Origin: Halomonas urumqiensis
Lineage (GTDB): Bacteria; Pseudomonadota; Gammaproteobacteria; Pseudomonadales; Halomonadaceae
DNA length: 64,000 bases
Direction of reading: 5' to 3'
Assembly (NCBI RefSeq): GCF_003028575.1
Contig: NZ_PYUD01000001.1
Location: forward strand, 1,240,001-1,304,000
The position numbers and the translations under genes were made by a program. Below, one piece after another: positions 1 to 9,833 of the stretch (the first letter of the stretch is position 1; each line of letters starts with the position of its first letter). The notes below the pieces were generated by a model. The model worked only from the letters and a program-made list of their open reading frames with translations, made no database searches and was not told the origin of the DNA.

Positions 1-766
1 CCAGGCGCACAGCGAGACGTGGCAGCACCGATACGCCCAGTTGAGCCATTACCCCCTGCTTGACCGCCTCGTTGGTGCCAAGCTCGATGCAATGGGCCAG
101 TGTCACGCGCTGCCTTGCCGCCACTGCCTCGAAGGCGCTGCGCACCCCTGAGCCGGGCTCGCGCATCAACACATAGTGGTGGGCGAAATCCTCCAGTGTC
201 GCCGCCGGCATGTCGAGCAGCGGGTGGCCCGGCCAGACCACAGGAATCAGCGCGTTGTCGAGAATCGGCATGGACACCAGCCCACGATCCTCCGGCACAC
301 GCGCCATGATCACCAGGTCGTCGGTCTGCTGGGCGAGACGTGCAAGCGCCTGGCTACGGTTGCACACCCGGAGACTCACCTGAACGTTGGGGTAGCGGGC
401 ACGAAACCGTGCCAGCAGGTGAGGAACGACGTACTGGGCGGTGGAGACCGCGGCCAGGTTGAGCTCGCCTTCGAGGGTGCCCGCGAGGTCGGACAGGGCC
501 ATCTGCAAGCGCGACACCTGCCCGAAAATGCCCCGCGTCGAACTTGCCAGGGCATCGGCGGCCGGCAATACATGAAGCGTCTTGCCGGAATACTTGAACA
601 GCGGTTGCTCCAGGACATGTTCGAGTTGGCGAATCTGCGCGCTGACCGCTGGCTGGGTCAGGGCCAGCCGCTCGGCCGCGCGCGAATAGGATTGCTGCTC
701 GTAGACGGCCTGGAAGACTTCCAGTTGTCGAAAGGTCAGTCGATGGAGCAGTTTGGGTGTGGTCAT
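1..766 (-). CDS. LysR-family transcriptional regulator, CbbR-like (truncated by window edge)
   Basis: The minus strand from ATG at 766 reads [19 protein letters not shown] and stays open to the window edge, about 255 residues of an expected 300 or so. The N-terminus is a classic LysR winged helix-turn-helix (SYSRAAERLALTQPAVSAQI, about residues 25-44). It is followed by a linker helix and a substrate-binding domain (ALSDLAGTLEGELNLAAVST onward). The opening pattern resembles CbbR/CysB-type regulators, but the effector cannot be told from sequence. It is divergent from the PHA-synthase-like gene at 1073, and LysR proteins often control the divergent neighbour. Only the C-terminal end is missing, so this is not a pseudogene. 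Confidence 0.9.
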   Translation of the reverse strand, partial: MTTPKLLHRLTFRQLEVFQAVYEQQSYSRAAERLALTQPAVSAQIRQLEHVLEQPLFKYSGKTLHVLPAADALASSTRGIFGQVSRLQMALSDLAGTLEGELNLAAVSTAQYVVPHLLARFRARYPNVQVSLRVCNRSQALARLAQQTDDLVIMARVPEDRGLVSMPILDNALIPVVWPGHPLLDMPAATLEDFAHHYVLMREPGSGVRSAFEAVAARQRVTLAHCIELGTNEAVKQGVMAQLGVSVLPRLAVRL

Positions 767-1072
767 CGTCGCTTCACGGGAGGGCGTGTCGTGCCGGTAG
801 CCGGTCAGGATGACATGCTAGCATCGCGCGCCGTGCATGAGCCACGTTCACCTGATGACACAATAGATATGAACTTATACTCGTCGTCATCGCGATTCTG
901 CGTTATATTGCGATGCAGCAAAGTCGATTTCATTGACTTGGACCCTTTTATTCTGGACATATCAATTTTCGGTACAGGGATCCTTGCGCCGCCCCATCGC
1001 CAACTCGCTTGACGGGGAGGCAAGTCCAATGAAGCTTCATTTCAACCTGATTCGCAACGCCAGGAGATCGTG
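767..1072. promoter_or_regulatory. Divergent intergenic region between LysR gene and PHA-synthase-like gene
   Basis: About 306 bases without a gene. The stretch around 850-980 is clearly richer in A and T than its surroundings, as expected for back-to-back promoters. An AGGAG ribosome site lies at 1062-1066, just before the rightward gene. I could not settle on a specific LysR T-N11-A box or a convincing -35/-10 pair. Confidence 0.45.
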
Positions 1073-3517
1073 ATGATACTTCCGATGCCGACACCCCCGG
1101 CGGCCGCGCTGACCATGCTGGATCCATTCGGATTCGGGCGTGCGGCCGGTCGCTACTGGCGTGATGCCTTTGAGCGCAGCGTGCTGTACATGGATGTCAT
1201 GCGCGTTCGTGGCAACCAGTACCTGGAGCACCTCGAGCAGACCAAGCCCAGCGTGCTGGGCTTCGATACCGACGTATTGATGGATGGCCGGTCACTTCCG
1301 CGCCCGGTCAACTATGAACTACTGCGTATCGAGCCACCCGCCGGGGTTGCGACCGACCCGCTGATGCGTCCCTTCGTGGTGGTCGATCCTCGTGCCGGCC
1401 ACGGCCCGGGGATTGGTGGTTTCAAGCCCGACAGCGAGATCGGTGTGGCGCTACGCGCCGGTCACCCCTGCTATTTCATCGGTTTCCTGCCGTTTCCTGA
1501 GCCGGGCCAGACCGTCGAGGACGTGGTGGAGGCGGAAGTGGCTTTCCTGCGTCACATCGGCGAGTTGCATGCCGACAGCGCCGAGAAGCCCATGGTGGTG
1601 GGGAATTGTCAGGCGGGCTGGCAGATCATGATGGCCGCCTCCCTGGAGCCCGACCTTTTCGGCCCCATTCTGATCGCCGGTGCTCCTCTTTCCTACTGGG
1701 CCGGCGAGCGCGGCAATGCGCCGATGCGCTACACCGGTGGCATGTCCGGTGGTAGCTGGATGACCGCGCTGTTCAGCGACCTGGGCAATGGCCAGTTCGA
1801 TGGCGCCTGGCTGGTGCAGAACTTCGAACGCCTGAACCCGGCCAACACCTACTGGACCAAGCAGTACCGCCTGTATGCCAATGTCGACACCGAAGCGGAG
1901 CGCTACCTGGAGTTCGAACGTTGGTGGGGCGGCCATGTGGTACTGGGTGGCGAAGAAATACAGTACATCGTCGACAATCTGTTCGTCGGCAACCGGCTCT
2001 CGACGGCTCAGCTTGTCACCTCCGATGGCCGGCGCATCGACCTGCGCAACGTGCGTTCGCCGATCGTGGTGTTCTGCTCACGGGGCGATGACATCACCCC
2101 GCCGCCTCAGGCATTGGGTTGGGTGCGCGATCTGTATGCGGGCGTTGACGACATCATCGCCAGTGAGCAGACGATCGTGTATTGCGTTCATGACACGACC
2201 GGTCACCTGGGCATCTTTGTCTCGGGCAGTGTTTCGCGCAAGGAGCACACCGAATTCACCGCCAACATGGACTACATCGATGTCCTGCCGCCGGGCCTGT
2301 ACGAGACCACCGTCTCGTCGGCGGCCGAGCGTGATGATGCCGAGCTGATCGAACGCGATTATCTGCTCGAGTTCACGCCAAGAACCATCGAAGAGCTCGA
2401 CAGTGAAGTGCAGCACCGTCCTGAGGATGACACCCGGTTCGCCACGGTGGCGCGAATTTCCGAGATCAATCTCGGTCTCTATCGGTTGTTCCTGCAGCCC
2501 TGGCTGAAGGCCATGACAACGCCGGAGTCGGCACGCTGGATGCGTCGTATGCACCCCAACCGGCTGGGCTATCGGCTGCTCTCGGATCGCAACCCGCTGA
2601 TGACCACCGTGCCGGTGCTGGCCGAGCAGATTCGTGCCAACCGTCAGCCGGCCGATCACGACAATGTATTCCGGGTGATGGAGTCGATCGTCTCCGACCA
2701 GATCACCGGCAGCCTCAACGCCTGGCGTGACCTGCGCGATGGTGCGACGGAGCGCATGTTCCTGGACGTCTATGGCCAGCCGTTGCTGCAGTCGCTGGTC
2801 GGGTTGGGCGGCGATGCCCACGTGCATCGTCGTCGTCCCGGTTCGGAACCGGAGCACCGCCGTTTCATCGACTACCGCCAAGAGGAGCTGCGCGCCAAGA
2901 TCGAAAAGGGCGGTAGCCATGAGGCGGTGATTCGTGCGCTGATCTACGTGCTGGGCGGAGCCCCCGCCACCGACGAGCGCAACTTCAAGCGTCTGCGCGC
3001 GTCTCACGCTGAACTCGAGCCTGCGCTTTCGCTTGCCGATTTCAAGCAGCTGATGCGCGAGCAGTTCTTCATCCTCAAGCTGGATCGCGATGTCGCACTT
3101 GCCAGCATCCCTGTGCTGCTCGAAGGTCAGAATGCCGAGCAGATCGCCGGGCACCTCGAGCATATCCAGCATGTGCTGGCAGCCAGTGGCGAGCTTAGTG
3201 AGCACTCCGCTGATCGTCTGGCGAGTGTCAAGGCGCTGTTCGAGCAGGCCATCGACCAGGCACCGATCATCGAGGCCCAGTCGCGTGCCGAGGCCGAGGA
3301 GTGGGTGGGCCATCAGGCGCAGGCGCAATCGCTTGCCGCAAGTAACGTCGAAGACTTGATGGAGCGCGTGCCACAAGCCAAGTCCGAACCCAAGCCTGAA
3401 GCGGCGGTCGAGGCCAAGACCGAATCCAAGCCCGAAAAGGCGGTCGAGGCCAAGCCAACCGCGCGGCGCAAGCCGCGTGCCTCACGGCGCAAGACGGGTG
3501 ACAACGGCAAGGCCTGA
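1073..3517 (+). CDS. DUF3141 PHA-synthase-like alpha/beta hydrolase with Lys/Ala-rich tail
   Basis: A protein of 814 residues matching the DUF3141 family (for example VVVDPRAGHGPGIGGFK and NPANTYWTKQY). The fold is PHA-synthase-like. A GxCxG lipase-like box (GNCQAG, Cys about 179), an Asp in SRGDDITPPPQ (about 340) and a His in TTGHLGIF (about 378) reproduce the Cys-Asp-His triad of PhaC. Expected activity would be an acyltransferase/polymerase or thioesterase on hydroxyacyl-CoA; this is inferred. The catalytic half is followed by about 350 residues of mainly helical sequence and a tail rich in Lys, Ala, Pro and Glu with the repeat AVEAK. GTG at 1070 is also in frame, but ATG 1073 sits at a better distance from AGGAG (1062-1066). 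No phasin or other pha gene is adjacent. Confidence 0.82.
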   Translation: MILPMPTPPAAALTMLDPFGFGRAAGRYWRDAFERSVLYMDVMRVRGNQYLEHLEQTKPSVLGFDTDVLMDGRSLPRPVNYELLRIEPPAGVATDPLMRPFVVVDPRAGHGPGIGGFKPDSEIGVALRAGHPCYFIGFLPFPEPGQTVEDVVEAEVAFLRHIGELHADSAEKPMVVGNCQAGWQIMMAASLEPDLFGPILIAGAPLSYWAGERGNAPMRYTGGMSGGSWMTALFSDLGNGQFDGAWLVQNFERLNPANTYWTKQYRLYANVDTEAERYLEFERWWGGHVVLGGEEIQYIVDNLFVGNRLSTAQLVTSDGRRIDLRNVRSPIVVFCSRGDDITPPPQALGWVRDLYAGVDDIIASEQTIVYCVHDTTGHLGIFVSGSVSRKEHTEFTANMDYIDVLPPGLYETTVSSAAERDDAELIERDYLLEFTPRTIEELDSEVQHRPEDDTRFATVARISEINLGLYRLFLQPWLKAMTTPESARWMRRMHPNRLGYRLLSDRNPLMTTVPVLAEQIRANRQPADHDNVFRVMESIVSDQITGSLNAWRDLRDGATERMFLDVYGQPLLQSLVGLGGDAHVHRRRPGSEPEHRRFIDYRQEELRAKIEKGGSHEAVIRALIYVLGGAPATDERNFKRLRASHAELEPALSLADFKQLMREQFFILKLDRDVALASIPVLLEGQNAEQIAGHLEHIQHVLAASGELSEHSADRLASVKALFEQAIDQAPIIEAQSRAEAEEWVGHQAQAQSLAASNVEDLMERVPQAKSEPKPEAAVEAKTESKPEKAVEAKPTARRKPRASRRKTGDNGKA

Positions 3518-3538
3518 GTCCTCGCAAGGTAGTCCACT

Positions 3539-3569
3539 ACGCCCCTGTCGACCCTGTCGGCGGGGGCGT
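3539..3569 (+). terminator. Probable terminator after DUF3141 gene
   Basis: Inverted repeat ACGCCCC (3539-3545) and GGGGCGT (3563-3569), 21 bases after the stop codon. The downstream T content is low, so it is a moderate candidate. Confidence 0.4.
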
Positions 3570-3771
3570 CGTCATTGCCTACCACGCCTTGCTCTCGATG
3601 GGCACGCCGGTCTAGGGTCAATAGGCACGTCACTGTCGTGCCCTTGCATGCGACTGGCGCAGAGGGCGGTGCTGGGTTAGGGTAAGCGCATTTTTCAGCC
3701 GCCGTGGATGGGCGGTGCGGAATCGTCAGGCGTCGCCAAGCGGCTGCGCCATGCATATATAGTGGAGCACT

Positions 3772-6402
3772 ATGGGCAAGTCACTGGTCATCGTCGAGTC
3801 GCCCGCCAAGGCCAAGACGATCAACAAGTATCTCGGCAACGACTTCATCGTAAAGTCGAGCGTGGGACATATCCGTGACCTGCCGACCAGCGGCTCGGGC
3901 AAGACGGCCTCGGATCCCAAGGAGCGTGCGCGACAGGCGGCGCTGACGCGTAAAATGTCGCCGGACGAGAAGGCCGAATACAAGCAGCGCAAGGCCCAGG
4001 ACCAGTTGATACGCCGCATGGGTATCGATCCCGAGAATGGCTGGAAGGCCAACTACGAGATACTGCCCGGCAAGGAGAAGGTGGTCGCCGAACTGCAGAA
4101 GCTTGCCACCAAGGCCGACACCGTCTATCTCGCTACCGATCTGGATCGCGAGGGGGAAGCTATCGCCTGGCACCTTCGCGAGACCATCGGCGGAGACGAC
4201 GCACGCTACAAGCGTGTGGTGTTCAACGAGATCACCAAGAATGCCATCCAGGAAGCCTTCAAGGATCCTGGCAGCCTGAACATTCCACGTGTCGAGGCTC
4301 AGCAGGCGCGTCGCTTCCTCGATCGCGTGGTGGGCTTCATGCTGTCGCCGTTGTTGTGGGCCAAGGTGGCGCGAGGGCTATCGGCAGGCCGCGTCCAATC
4401 GGTTGCCATGCGCCTGATCGTCGAGCGCGAGCGTGAGATTCGCGCCTTCGTGCCAGAGGAATTCTGGGACGTGCACGCCGATCTGCTCGCCGAATCGAGT
4501 GACTCACCGATTCGCTTCGAACTGGTGCGCCAGGATGGCAAGCCTTTCCGGCCGACGTCGGAGCAGGAGACGCTGGCGCGCATCGCCGCGCTGCGCAAGG
4601 CAAGCCTTGCGATCACCGCGCGCGAGGACAAGCCGACCCGCTCGAAGCCGGGTGCACCGTTCATCACCTCGACGTTGCAACAGGCCGCCAGTGGTCGTCT
4701 CGGCTTCTCGGTGAAGAAGACCATGACGCTGGCGCAACGGCTCTATGAGGCCGGTTACATCACCTACATGCGTACCGACTCCACCAATCTATCCAATGAA
4801 GCGGTGGCGGGCGTGCGCGAGTTCATCGGCGAGTCGTTTGGTGAGCGCTATCTGCCCGAGTCGCCTAATCGCTATTCGAGCAAGGAGGGCGCCCAGGAGG
4901 CCCACGAGGCGATCCGGCCGTCGGATGTGAACCGCCAGGCCACTGACCTCGCCGGCATGGAGCGCGATGCCGAGCGGCTTTACGAGCTCATCTGGCGCCA
5001 GTTCGTGGCGTGCCAGATGACCCCGGCCGAATATCTCTCCAGCACCCTGACCGTGGAAGTCGATGGCTATGAACTGCGGGCCAAGGGGCGTGTGCTCAAG
5101 TTCGATGGCTATACCCGTGTCATGAAGCCCGCCGGCAAGAACGAGGACCAGGCGCTGCCGGATCTCGCCGAGGGTACCCCGATGTCCCTCGTCGAACTCG
5201 ACCCGCAACAGCACTTCACCAAGCCCCCGGCGCGCTATACCGAGGCAAGCCTGGTCAAGGAGCTGGAAAAGCGCGGTATTGGCCGGCCCTCGACCTACGC
5301 GGCGATCATCTCCACCATCCAGGATCGTGGTTACGTCAAGCTCGAGAACCGCCGCTTCTATGCCGAGAAACTCGGTGACATCGTCACTGAACGCCTCAAG
5401 GAGTCGTTCCCCGACCTGATGGACTTCTCCTTTACCGCCCGCATGGAGGATAGTCTCGACGAGGTGGCCGAGGGCGAGCGCAATTGGCAGGCATTGCTCG
5501 ATGCCTTCTACGAGGAGTTTCGCAAGGAGCTTGCCGAGGCCGAGAGCGAAGAGGGCATGCGCCCCAATCAGCCGGTACCCACCGACATCGACTGCCCTAG
5601 CTGTGGGCGCAAGATGCAGATTCGCACCGCCTCCACGGGGGTGTTCCTTGGCTGTTCCGGCTACAACCTGCCGCCCAAGGAGCGCTGCAAGACCACCATC
5701 GACCTGTTGCCCGGTGAGGAGGCGGTGGCTGCCGACGCCGACGAGGAAGCCGAGACCGATGCCCTGCGTGCCAAGCACCGCTGTCCGACATGCAGCACGG
5801 CGATGGACAGCTACCTGATCGACGAGACCCGCAAGTTGCATATCTGCGGCAACAGCCCGGATTGCGACGGCTACGAAGTCGAGCAGGGCAAGTTCCGGAT
5901 CAAGGGGTATGACGGCCCGACCATCGAGTGCGACAAGTGCGGCAGTGAAATGCAGCTGAAGTCCGGCCGTTTCGGCAAGTACTTCGGATGTACCAACAGC
6001 GAGTGCAAGAACACCCGCAAGCTGCTCAGAAGCGGAGAGGTGGCACCGCCCAAGATGGACCCGATCCCCATGCCTGAGCTTGCCTGCCAGAAGGTCGAGG
6101 ATCACTACGTGCTGCGCGATGGCGCCAGCGGCTTGTTCCTTGCCGCCAGCAAGTTCCCCAAGAATCGCGAGACACGACCACCGCTGGTGGCCGAGCTCAA
6201 GTCGCACGCCAAGGAGCTCCCCGAGAAATACCACTATCTGCTCGATGCGCCGAGCGAGGACCCGGATGGCCGCCCGGCGCAGATCCGCTATTCGCGCAAG
6301 GCCAAGGAGCAGTTCGTGATGACCGATGAAGAGGGCAAGGCCACTGGCTGGAAGGCGACCTTCGACAACGGCAAGTGGCATGTGGAGGACAAGCGCAAGT
6401 GA
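3772..6402 (+). CDS. topA: DNA topoisomerase I (omega protein)
   Basis: Type IA topoisomerase of 876 residues (E. coli TopA is 865) that relaxes negative supercoils. The TOPRIM domain opens with [14 protein letters not shown] and carries the metal-binding DLDREGEA (about 123-130). The catalytic tyrosine is Tyr332 in TYMRTDS. The C-terminus holds three tetracysteine zinc ribbons: [10 protein letters not shown] from about 607, then [10 protein letters not shown], then [10 protein letters not shown]. An ATG follows a GGAG ribosome site at 3762-3765. It overlaps the next gene by four bases (GTGA), so topA and the two small genes after it are likely co-transcribed. Confidence 0.98.
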   Translation: MGKSLVIVESPAKAKTINKYLGNDFIVKSSVGHIRDLPTSGSGKTASDPKERARQAALTRKMSPDEKAEYKQRKAQDQLIRRMGIDPENGWKANYEILPGKEKVVAELQKLATKADTVYLATDLDREGEAIAWHLRETIGGDDARYKRVVFNEITKNAIQEAFKDPGSLNIPRVEAQQARRFLDRVVGFMLSPLLWAKVARGLSAGRVQSVAMRLIVEREREIRAFVPEEFWDVHADLLAESSDSPIRFELVRQDGKPFRPTSEQETLARIAALRKASLAITAREDKPTRSKPGAPFITSTLQQAASGRLGFSVKKTMTLAQRLYEAGYITYMRTDSTNLSNEAVAGVREFIGESFGERYLPESPNRYSSKEGAQEAHEAIRPSDVNRQATDLAGMERDAERLYELIWRQFVACQMTPAEYLSSTLTVEVDGYELRAKGRVLKFDGYTRVMKPAGKNEDQALPDLAEGTPMSLVELDPQQHFTKPPARYTEASLVKELEKRGIGRPSTYAAIISTIQDRGYVKLENRRFYAEKLGDIVTERLKESFPDLMDFSFTARMEDSLDEVAEGERNWQALLDAFYEEFRKELAEAESEEGMRPNQPVPTDIDCPSCGRKMQIRTASTGVFLGCSGYNLPPKERCKTTIDLLPGEEAVAADADEEAETDALRAKHRCPTCSTAMDSYLIDETRKLHICGNSPDCDGYEVEQGKFRIKGYDGPTIECDKCGSEMQLKSGRFGKYFGCTNSECKNTRKLLRSGEVAPPKMDPIPMPELACQKVEDHYVLRDGASGLFLAASKFPKNRETRPPLVAELKSHAKELPEKYHYLLDAPSEDPDGRPAQIRYSRKAKEQFVMTDEEGKATGWKATFDNGKWHVEDKRK

Positions 6403-6863
6403 CGCCGCGATCGCGTACCAATCAGTTGCTCTACCAGGCTGAGCTTTTGCTCAACACGCCTGCAGGCAACGATGAGCATGCCGAGGCACGCCGCATGGCC
6501 GGCGAGGAGGGCGCTTTGGCGCTTGCCGAGCTGGCGCTGGAATCCCTGCTGCGCGAGGTCACGGAGCATGCTCTGCTGGGCAGTCATGACTGGCGCGAAC
6601 TGCTGGGACCACAAGGGGCGGGGATCGCTGAATTGCAGCGGCTGCGTGAGCTTGCACAGCGCCCCGACAGCTGGCTGGGTTGGCTTATCGTCAAGCTGGA
6701 CGCCTTGCACGGCAGCGATGGCGCCGCGCGCCTGAGCCGGGGTGGCGTTCAGGGATTGATCGCCGTTGGCAGCGGTGCTGCGCTTGCCGAGGAGCTCGCG
6801 TGGTGCCTTGCTGACGCGAAGCGAGACATCGCGTCACTGCGCGAGACCAGCGAAGAGTGGTGA
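6399..6863 (+). CDS. DUF6586 family protein
   Basis: About 154 residues starting [18 protein letters not shown]. It resembles the uncharacterised protein that follows topA in Pseudomonas (DUF6586). It looks wholly alpha-helical and soluble, with no signal peptide, cysteines or enzyme motif. The start is taken as GTG 6399 because it forms a GTGA overlap with the topA stop; the longer frame from 6375 would eat into topA. Function is unknown. Conserved placement behind topA suggests a nucleoid- or DNA-related role, but that is only inference. Confidence 0.8.
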   Translation: MTPRSRTNQLLYQAELLLNTPAGNDEHAEARRMAGEEGALALAELALESLLREVTEHALLGSHDWRELLGPQGAGIAELQRLRELAQRPDSWLGWLIVKLDALHGSDGAARLSRGGVQGLIAVGSGAALAEELAWCLADAKRDIASLRETSEEW

Positions 6864-7369
6864 GCGAGAGTCGCACGGGTCATGACGCTGGCAACGCTAG
6901 CCGGCTGGCGATTCTCGTCGATGTCCAGAACGTCTATTACACCACCCGCGAAGCGTTTGGTCGCCATTTCGACTACCACGCCTTCTGGGCACGCTTCACA
7001 CCGGGAAGCCAACTCATCGCCGCCAACGCCTATGCGGTGGATCGGGGCGATCCGCGTCAGCAACAGTTCCAGAATATCCTGCGTGGGATTGGCTTCAGGG
7101 TGAAGCTGAAACCCTTCATCCAGCGCCGCGACGGTTCCGCCAAGGGCGACTGGGATGTTGGCATCACCGTGGATGCGATGGAGCTCGCGCCTTCGATCGA
7201 CCATCTGGTACTGGCCTCCGGTGATGGCGATTTCGACCTGCTGGTCCACTACCTGCGTGAACGTTTCGACCTGAAGGTCACGGTGGTCGGTGTCGAGCGG
7301 CTGACCGCCGATTCGTTGATTCGCGCCGCCAGTGACTTCGTTCCCGTCGACCCCTCGCTGTTGCGATAG
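6857..7369 (+). CDS. NYN-domain (PIN-like) nuclease-type protein
   Basis: About 170 residues with a NYN/LabA-like domain. The acidic pattern of PIN-type ribonucleases is visible: ILVDVQNVYYT near the N-terminus, GDWDVGITVDAM in the middle and LASGDGDFDLLV later, each supplying candidate metal-binding Asp. The family is expected to cleave RNA with Mg2+, though substrates are unknown. Tandem GTG starts at 6857 and 6860 overlap the end of the DUF6586 gene (GTGA), so translation is probably coupled. It ends the topA group. Confidence 0.85.
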   Translation: MVSESRTGHDAGNASRLAILVDVQNVYYTTREAFGRHFDYHAFWARFTPGSQLIAANAYAVDRGDPRQQQFQNILRGIGFRVKLKPFIQRRDGSAKGDWDVGITVDAMELAPSIDHLVLASGDGDFDLLVHYLRERFDLKVTVVGVERLTADSLIRAASDFVPVDPSLLR

Positions 7370-7425
7370 CGCTCCAGTCCCGATGTTGCCATCAGGGTGC
7401 CCGGCACTCGTTTGATTACCTGTCC

Positions 7426-7439
7426 TTGATGTACATCAA
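7426..7439 (+). promoter_or_regulatory. FNR/Anr-type operator with class II spacing
   Basis: TTGATGTACATCAA is an exact match to the FNR/Anr consensus TTGAT-N4-ATCAA and a perfect palindrome. A -10-like TACGAT lies at 7461-7466 with 21 bases between. This places the box near -41.5, the geometry of FNR class II activation. It precedes the GIY-YIG-like gene at 7503, which has a GAGAGAG ribosome site. Oxygen control is inferred from the site. Confidence 0.72.
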
Positions 7440-7502
7440 GCGCAGTGAGGCTGGCTTGACTACGATGAAGACAGTTGCCGAGACGTTGTCGAGGAGAGAG
7501 CC

Positions 7503-7934
7503 ATGACCGACCAGATTCTGTCACCCAAGATGCTCGGTTACTGGACGGATGACCAGATTCGCGAGGTGCCGGAGGATTCCGGCGTCTATTGTGTCTACCG
7601 CGCCGCCCGAGACCCCGAAACGGGGGAGATGGCGGTACAGGAGCTGCTCAGGGTCGGCGAGCATCGCAACGCCCGTCACGGCATTCGCAACGACGAAACT
7701 CGCGAGAAGTGGCTGGCATTCATCCAGCCCGATGAGGCGCTCTGGTATGCGGTGGGCTTGTGCGGGCCGGCGAACCGGGAGCGGCTGGCGGCGGCCTTGA
7801 TCAACGCCCACAAGCCGCGCTTCAACAGCAAGAGCGAGTTTCTCGAGCGTTTCCCCTTCGATGAGACCACCGTGCATGTCTACGGCCGCAAGGACAAGCT
7901 GCAGAGTATCTTCACGGTGCAACGCCGCGAGTGA
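7503..7934 (+). CDS. GIY-YIG-fold-like protein, probably lacking the catalytic Glu
   Basis: A protein of 143 residues resembling the GIY-YIG nuclease fold. SGVYCVYRA (about 26-34) matches GIY, LLRVGEHRNARHGI (about 50-63) matches YIG plus the conserved Arg, and AAALINAHKPRFN (about 96-108) matches the E-x-x-LI-x-x-x-KP-x-x-N block. In that last block the usual metal-binding Glu appears to be Ala, so nuclease activity is doubtful and a binding role is possible. The gene stands alone between topA and ybiT and sits behind a perfect FNR/Anr box, suggesting induction at low oxygen. Family assignment is by motif reading only. Confidence 0.65.
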   Translation: MTDQILSPKMLGYWTDDQIREVPEDSGVYCVYRAARDPETGEMAVQELLRVGEHRNARHGIRNDETREKWLAFIQPDEALWYAVGLCGPANRERLAAALINAHKPRFNSKSEFLERFPFDETTVHVYGRKDKLQSIFTVQRRE

Positions 7935-8098
7935 CGACGCAGGTTCGTCGCGCCATCGCCCGGGTATGGCCGGCAAGCCGTTGACCGGGAGGGTGACGTC
8001 GTGTCGACCGTCGCGCTGACTTTCTTTGGCCCGTGTCGCGGGCGCCCCATAACCGGTACAATCGGCACCCATTTTCACCTCCTTACCGGTCTCTCATC

Positions 8099-9691
8099 TT
8101 GATCTCCACCGCCAATATCACCATGCAGTTCGGGGCCAAGCCCCTGTTCGAGAATGTCTCCATCAAGTTCGGCAATGGCCACCGCTACGGGCTGATCGGC
8201 GCCAACGGGTGCGGCAAATCCACCTTCATGAAGATTCTCGGCGGCGACCTCGACCCGTCATCGGGTCAGGTCATGGTCGAATCCGGGGCGCGGCTTGGCA
8301 AGCTGCGCCAGGATCAGTTTGCCTTCGAGGAGATGCGGGTCATCGATACGGTGATCATGGGCAACCGCGAACTATGGGAAGTGGCCGCGGAGCGCGAGCG
8401 GATCTATTCGCTGCCGGAGATGAGCGAGGCCGATGGCATGGCGGTGGCCGACCTGGAAGTGCGCTTCGCGGAACTCGACGGCTATACCGCCGAGTCACGC
8501 GCCGGCGAGTTGCTGCTGGGCCTGGGTATCCCGCTGTCTCAGCACACCGGGCCGATGAGCGAAGTGGCACCGGGCTGGAAGCTGCGCGTGCTGCTTGCCC
8601 AGGCACTGTTTGCCGACCCCGACGTCCTGCTGCTCGACGAGCCTACCAACCATCTGGATATCAACACCATCCGCTGGCTGGAGGGGATGCTCACCGCGCG
8701 TAACAGCACCATGATCATCATCTCCCACGACCGCCACTTCCTGAACAGTGTCTGTACCCACATGGCTGACCTGGACTACGGCGAGATCACTCTATTCCCG
8801 GGCAACTATGACGACTACATGACGGCCGCCACCGCGGTGCGTGAGCGCCAGCATGCCGATAATGCCAAAAAGAAGGCGCAGATCGCCGAACTGCAGGCTT
8901 TCGTCAGCCGCTTCTCGGCCAACGCCTCCAAGGCCAAGCAGGCCACCTCGCGCGCCCGGCAGATCGATAAGATCAAGCTCGAGGACATCAAGCCGTCGAG
9001 CCGCGTCAGTCCGTTCATCCGCTTCGAGCAAGCGCGCAAGATTCACCGTAACGCTGTCAACGTGGAAGGCCTGACCAAGGGCTTCGGCGATGAATTGCCG
9101 CTGTTCAAGGGGCTTGGCATGACTGTCGAGGCCGGCGAGCGGATCGCCATCATCGGCCCCAACGGTATCGGCAAGACCACCTTGCTCAGGACCCTGGCCG
9201 GTGAACTTGCCCCCGACGCGGGTAGCGTGAAGTGGACCGACAGTGCCGATCTCGGCATGTATGCCCAGGATCACTCCGACGACTTCGCCAATGACGCGAC
9301 GCTCTACGAGTGGATGGCGCAGTGGACCGACGGTGGCGAGCAGGTGATTCGGGGGGCGCTTGGCCGCATGCTGTTCTCGAGCGACGACATCGGCAAGTCG
9401 GTGAAGGTGATCTCGGGGGGAGAGCAGGGCCGCATGCTGTTCGGCAAGTTGACACTGACGCGCCCCAATGTGCTGCTGATGGACGAGCCCACCAACCATC
9501 TGGACATGGAATCCATCGAGTCGCTCAACCTGGCGCTTGTGAACTACCCGGGCACGCTGATCTTCGTCAGCCACGACCGCGAGTTCGTCGCGTCGCTGGC
9601 CACCCGGATCCTCGACATGCGTGATGAGGGCGTGGTCGATTTCAGCGGTAGCTATGATGACTACCTGCGCAGTCAGGGGCTGTTCGGTTGA
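8099..9691 (+). CDS. ybiT: ABC-F family ATPase YbiT
   Basis: Cytoplasmic ABC-F protein of 530 residues, the same length as E. coli YbiT and strikingly similar ([41 protein letters not shown]). Two ATP-binding domains carry Walker [10 protein letters not shown] and GPNGIGKTT, each with [11 protein letters not shown] or [11 protein letters not shown] as Walker B. The linker [19 protein letters not shown] is typical. ABC-F proteins act on the ribosome rather than as transporters; the exact role of YbiT is unsettled. The start is taken as TTG 8099 (reading [11 protein letters not shown]), which fits family length. The frame is open upstream to ATG 8033, but that adds a non-family extension. Confidence 0.93.
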   Translation: MISTANITMQFGAKPLFENVSIKFGNGHRYGLIGANGCGKSTFMKILGGDLDPSSGQVMVESGARLGKLRQDQFAFEEMRVIDTVIMGNRELWEVAAERERIYSLPEMSEADGMAVADLEVRFAELDGYTAESRAGELLLGLGIPLSQHTGPMSEVAPGWKLRVLLAQALFADPDVLLLDEPTNHLDINTIRWLEGMLTARNSTMIIISHDRHFLNSVCTHMADLDYGEITLFPGNYDDYMTAATAVRERQHADNAKKKAQIAELQAFVSRFSANASKAKQATSRARQIDKIKLEDIKPSSRVSPFIRFEQARKIHRNAVNVEGLTKGFGDELPLFKGLGMTVEAGERIAIIGPNGIGKTTLLRTLAGELAPDAGSVKWTDSADLGMYAQDHSDDFANDATLYEWMAQWTDGGEQVIRGALGRMLFSSDDIGKSVKVISGGEQGRMLFGKLTLTRPNVLLMDEPTNHLDMESIESLNLALVNYPGTLIFVSHDREFVASLATRILDMRDEGVVDFSGSYDDYLRSQGLFG

Positions 9692-9712
9692 CATCAGTCT
9701 GATGACGATGGA

Positions 9713-9741
9713 CGGCCTGCACCGGCAATCGCTGCAGGCCG
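9713..9741 (+). terminator. Hairpin after ybiT
   Basis: Nine-base inverted repeat CGGCCTGCA (9713-9721) and TGCAGGCCG (9733-9741) with an 11-base loop, 21 bases after the ybiT stop. There is no T-run, so termination efficiency is uncertain. Confidence 0.4.
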
Positions 9742-9833
9742 TTGGCTACATGGCTGGTCGATGCTGCACAGCTCGGCTAGGGTGATGAGGTCTAGTGGCG
9801 ATTCCGCCATCCCCTGATCACGCAAGGACGCCG

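Noticed and set aside
4789..6381. 530-codon minus-strand frame within topA
   Set aside because: Antisense shadow of topA with biased composition.
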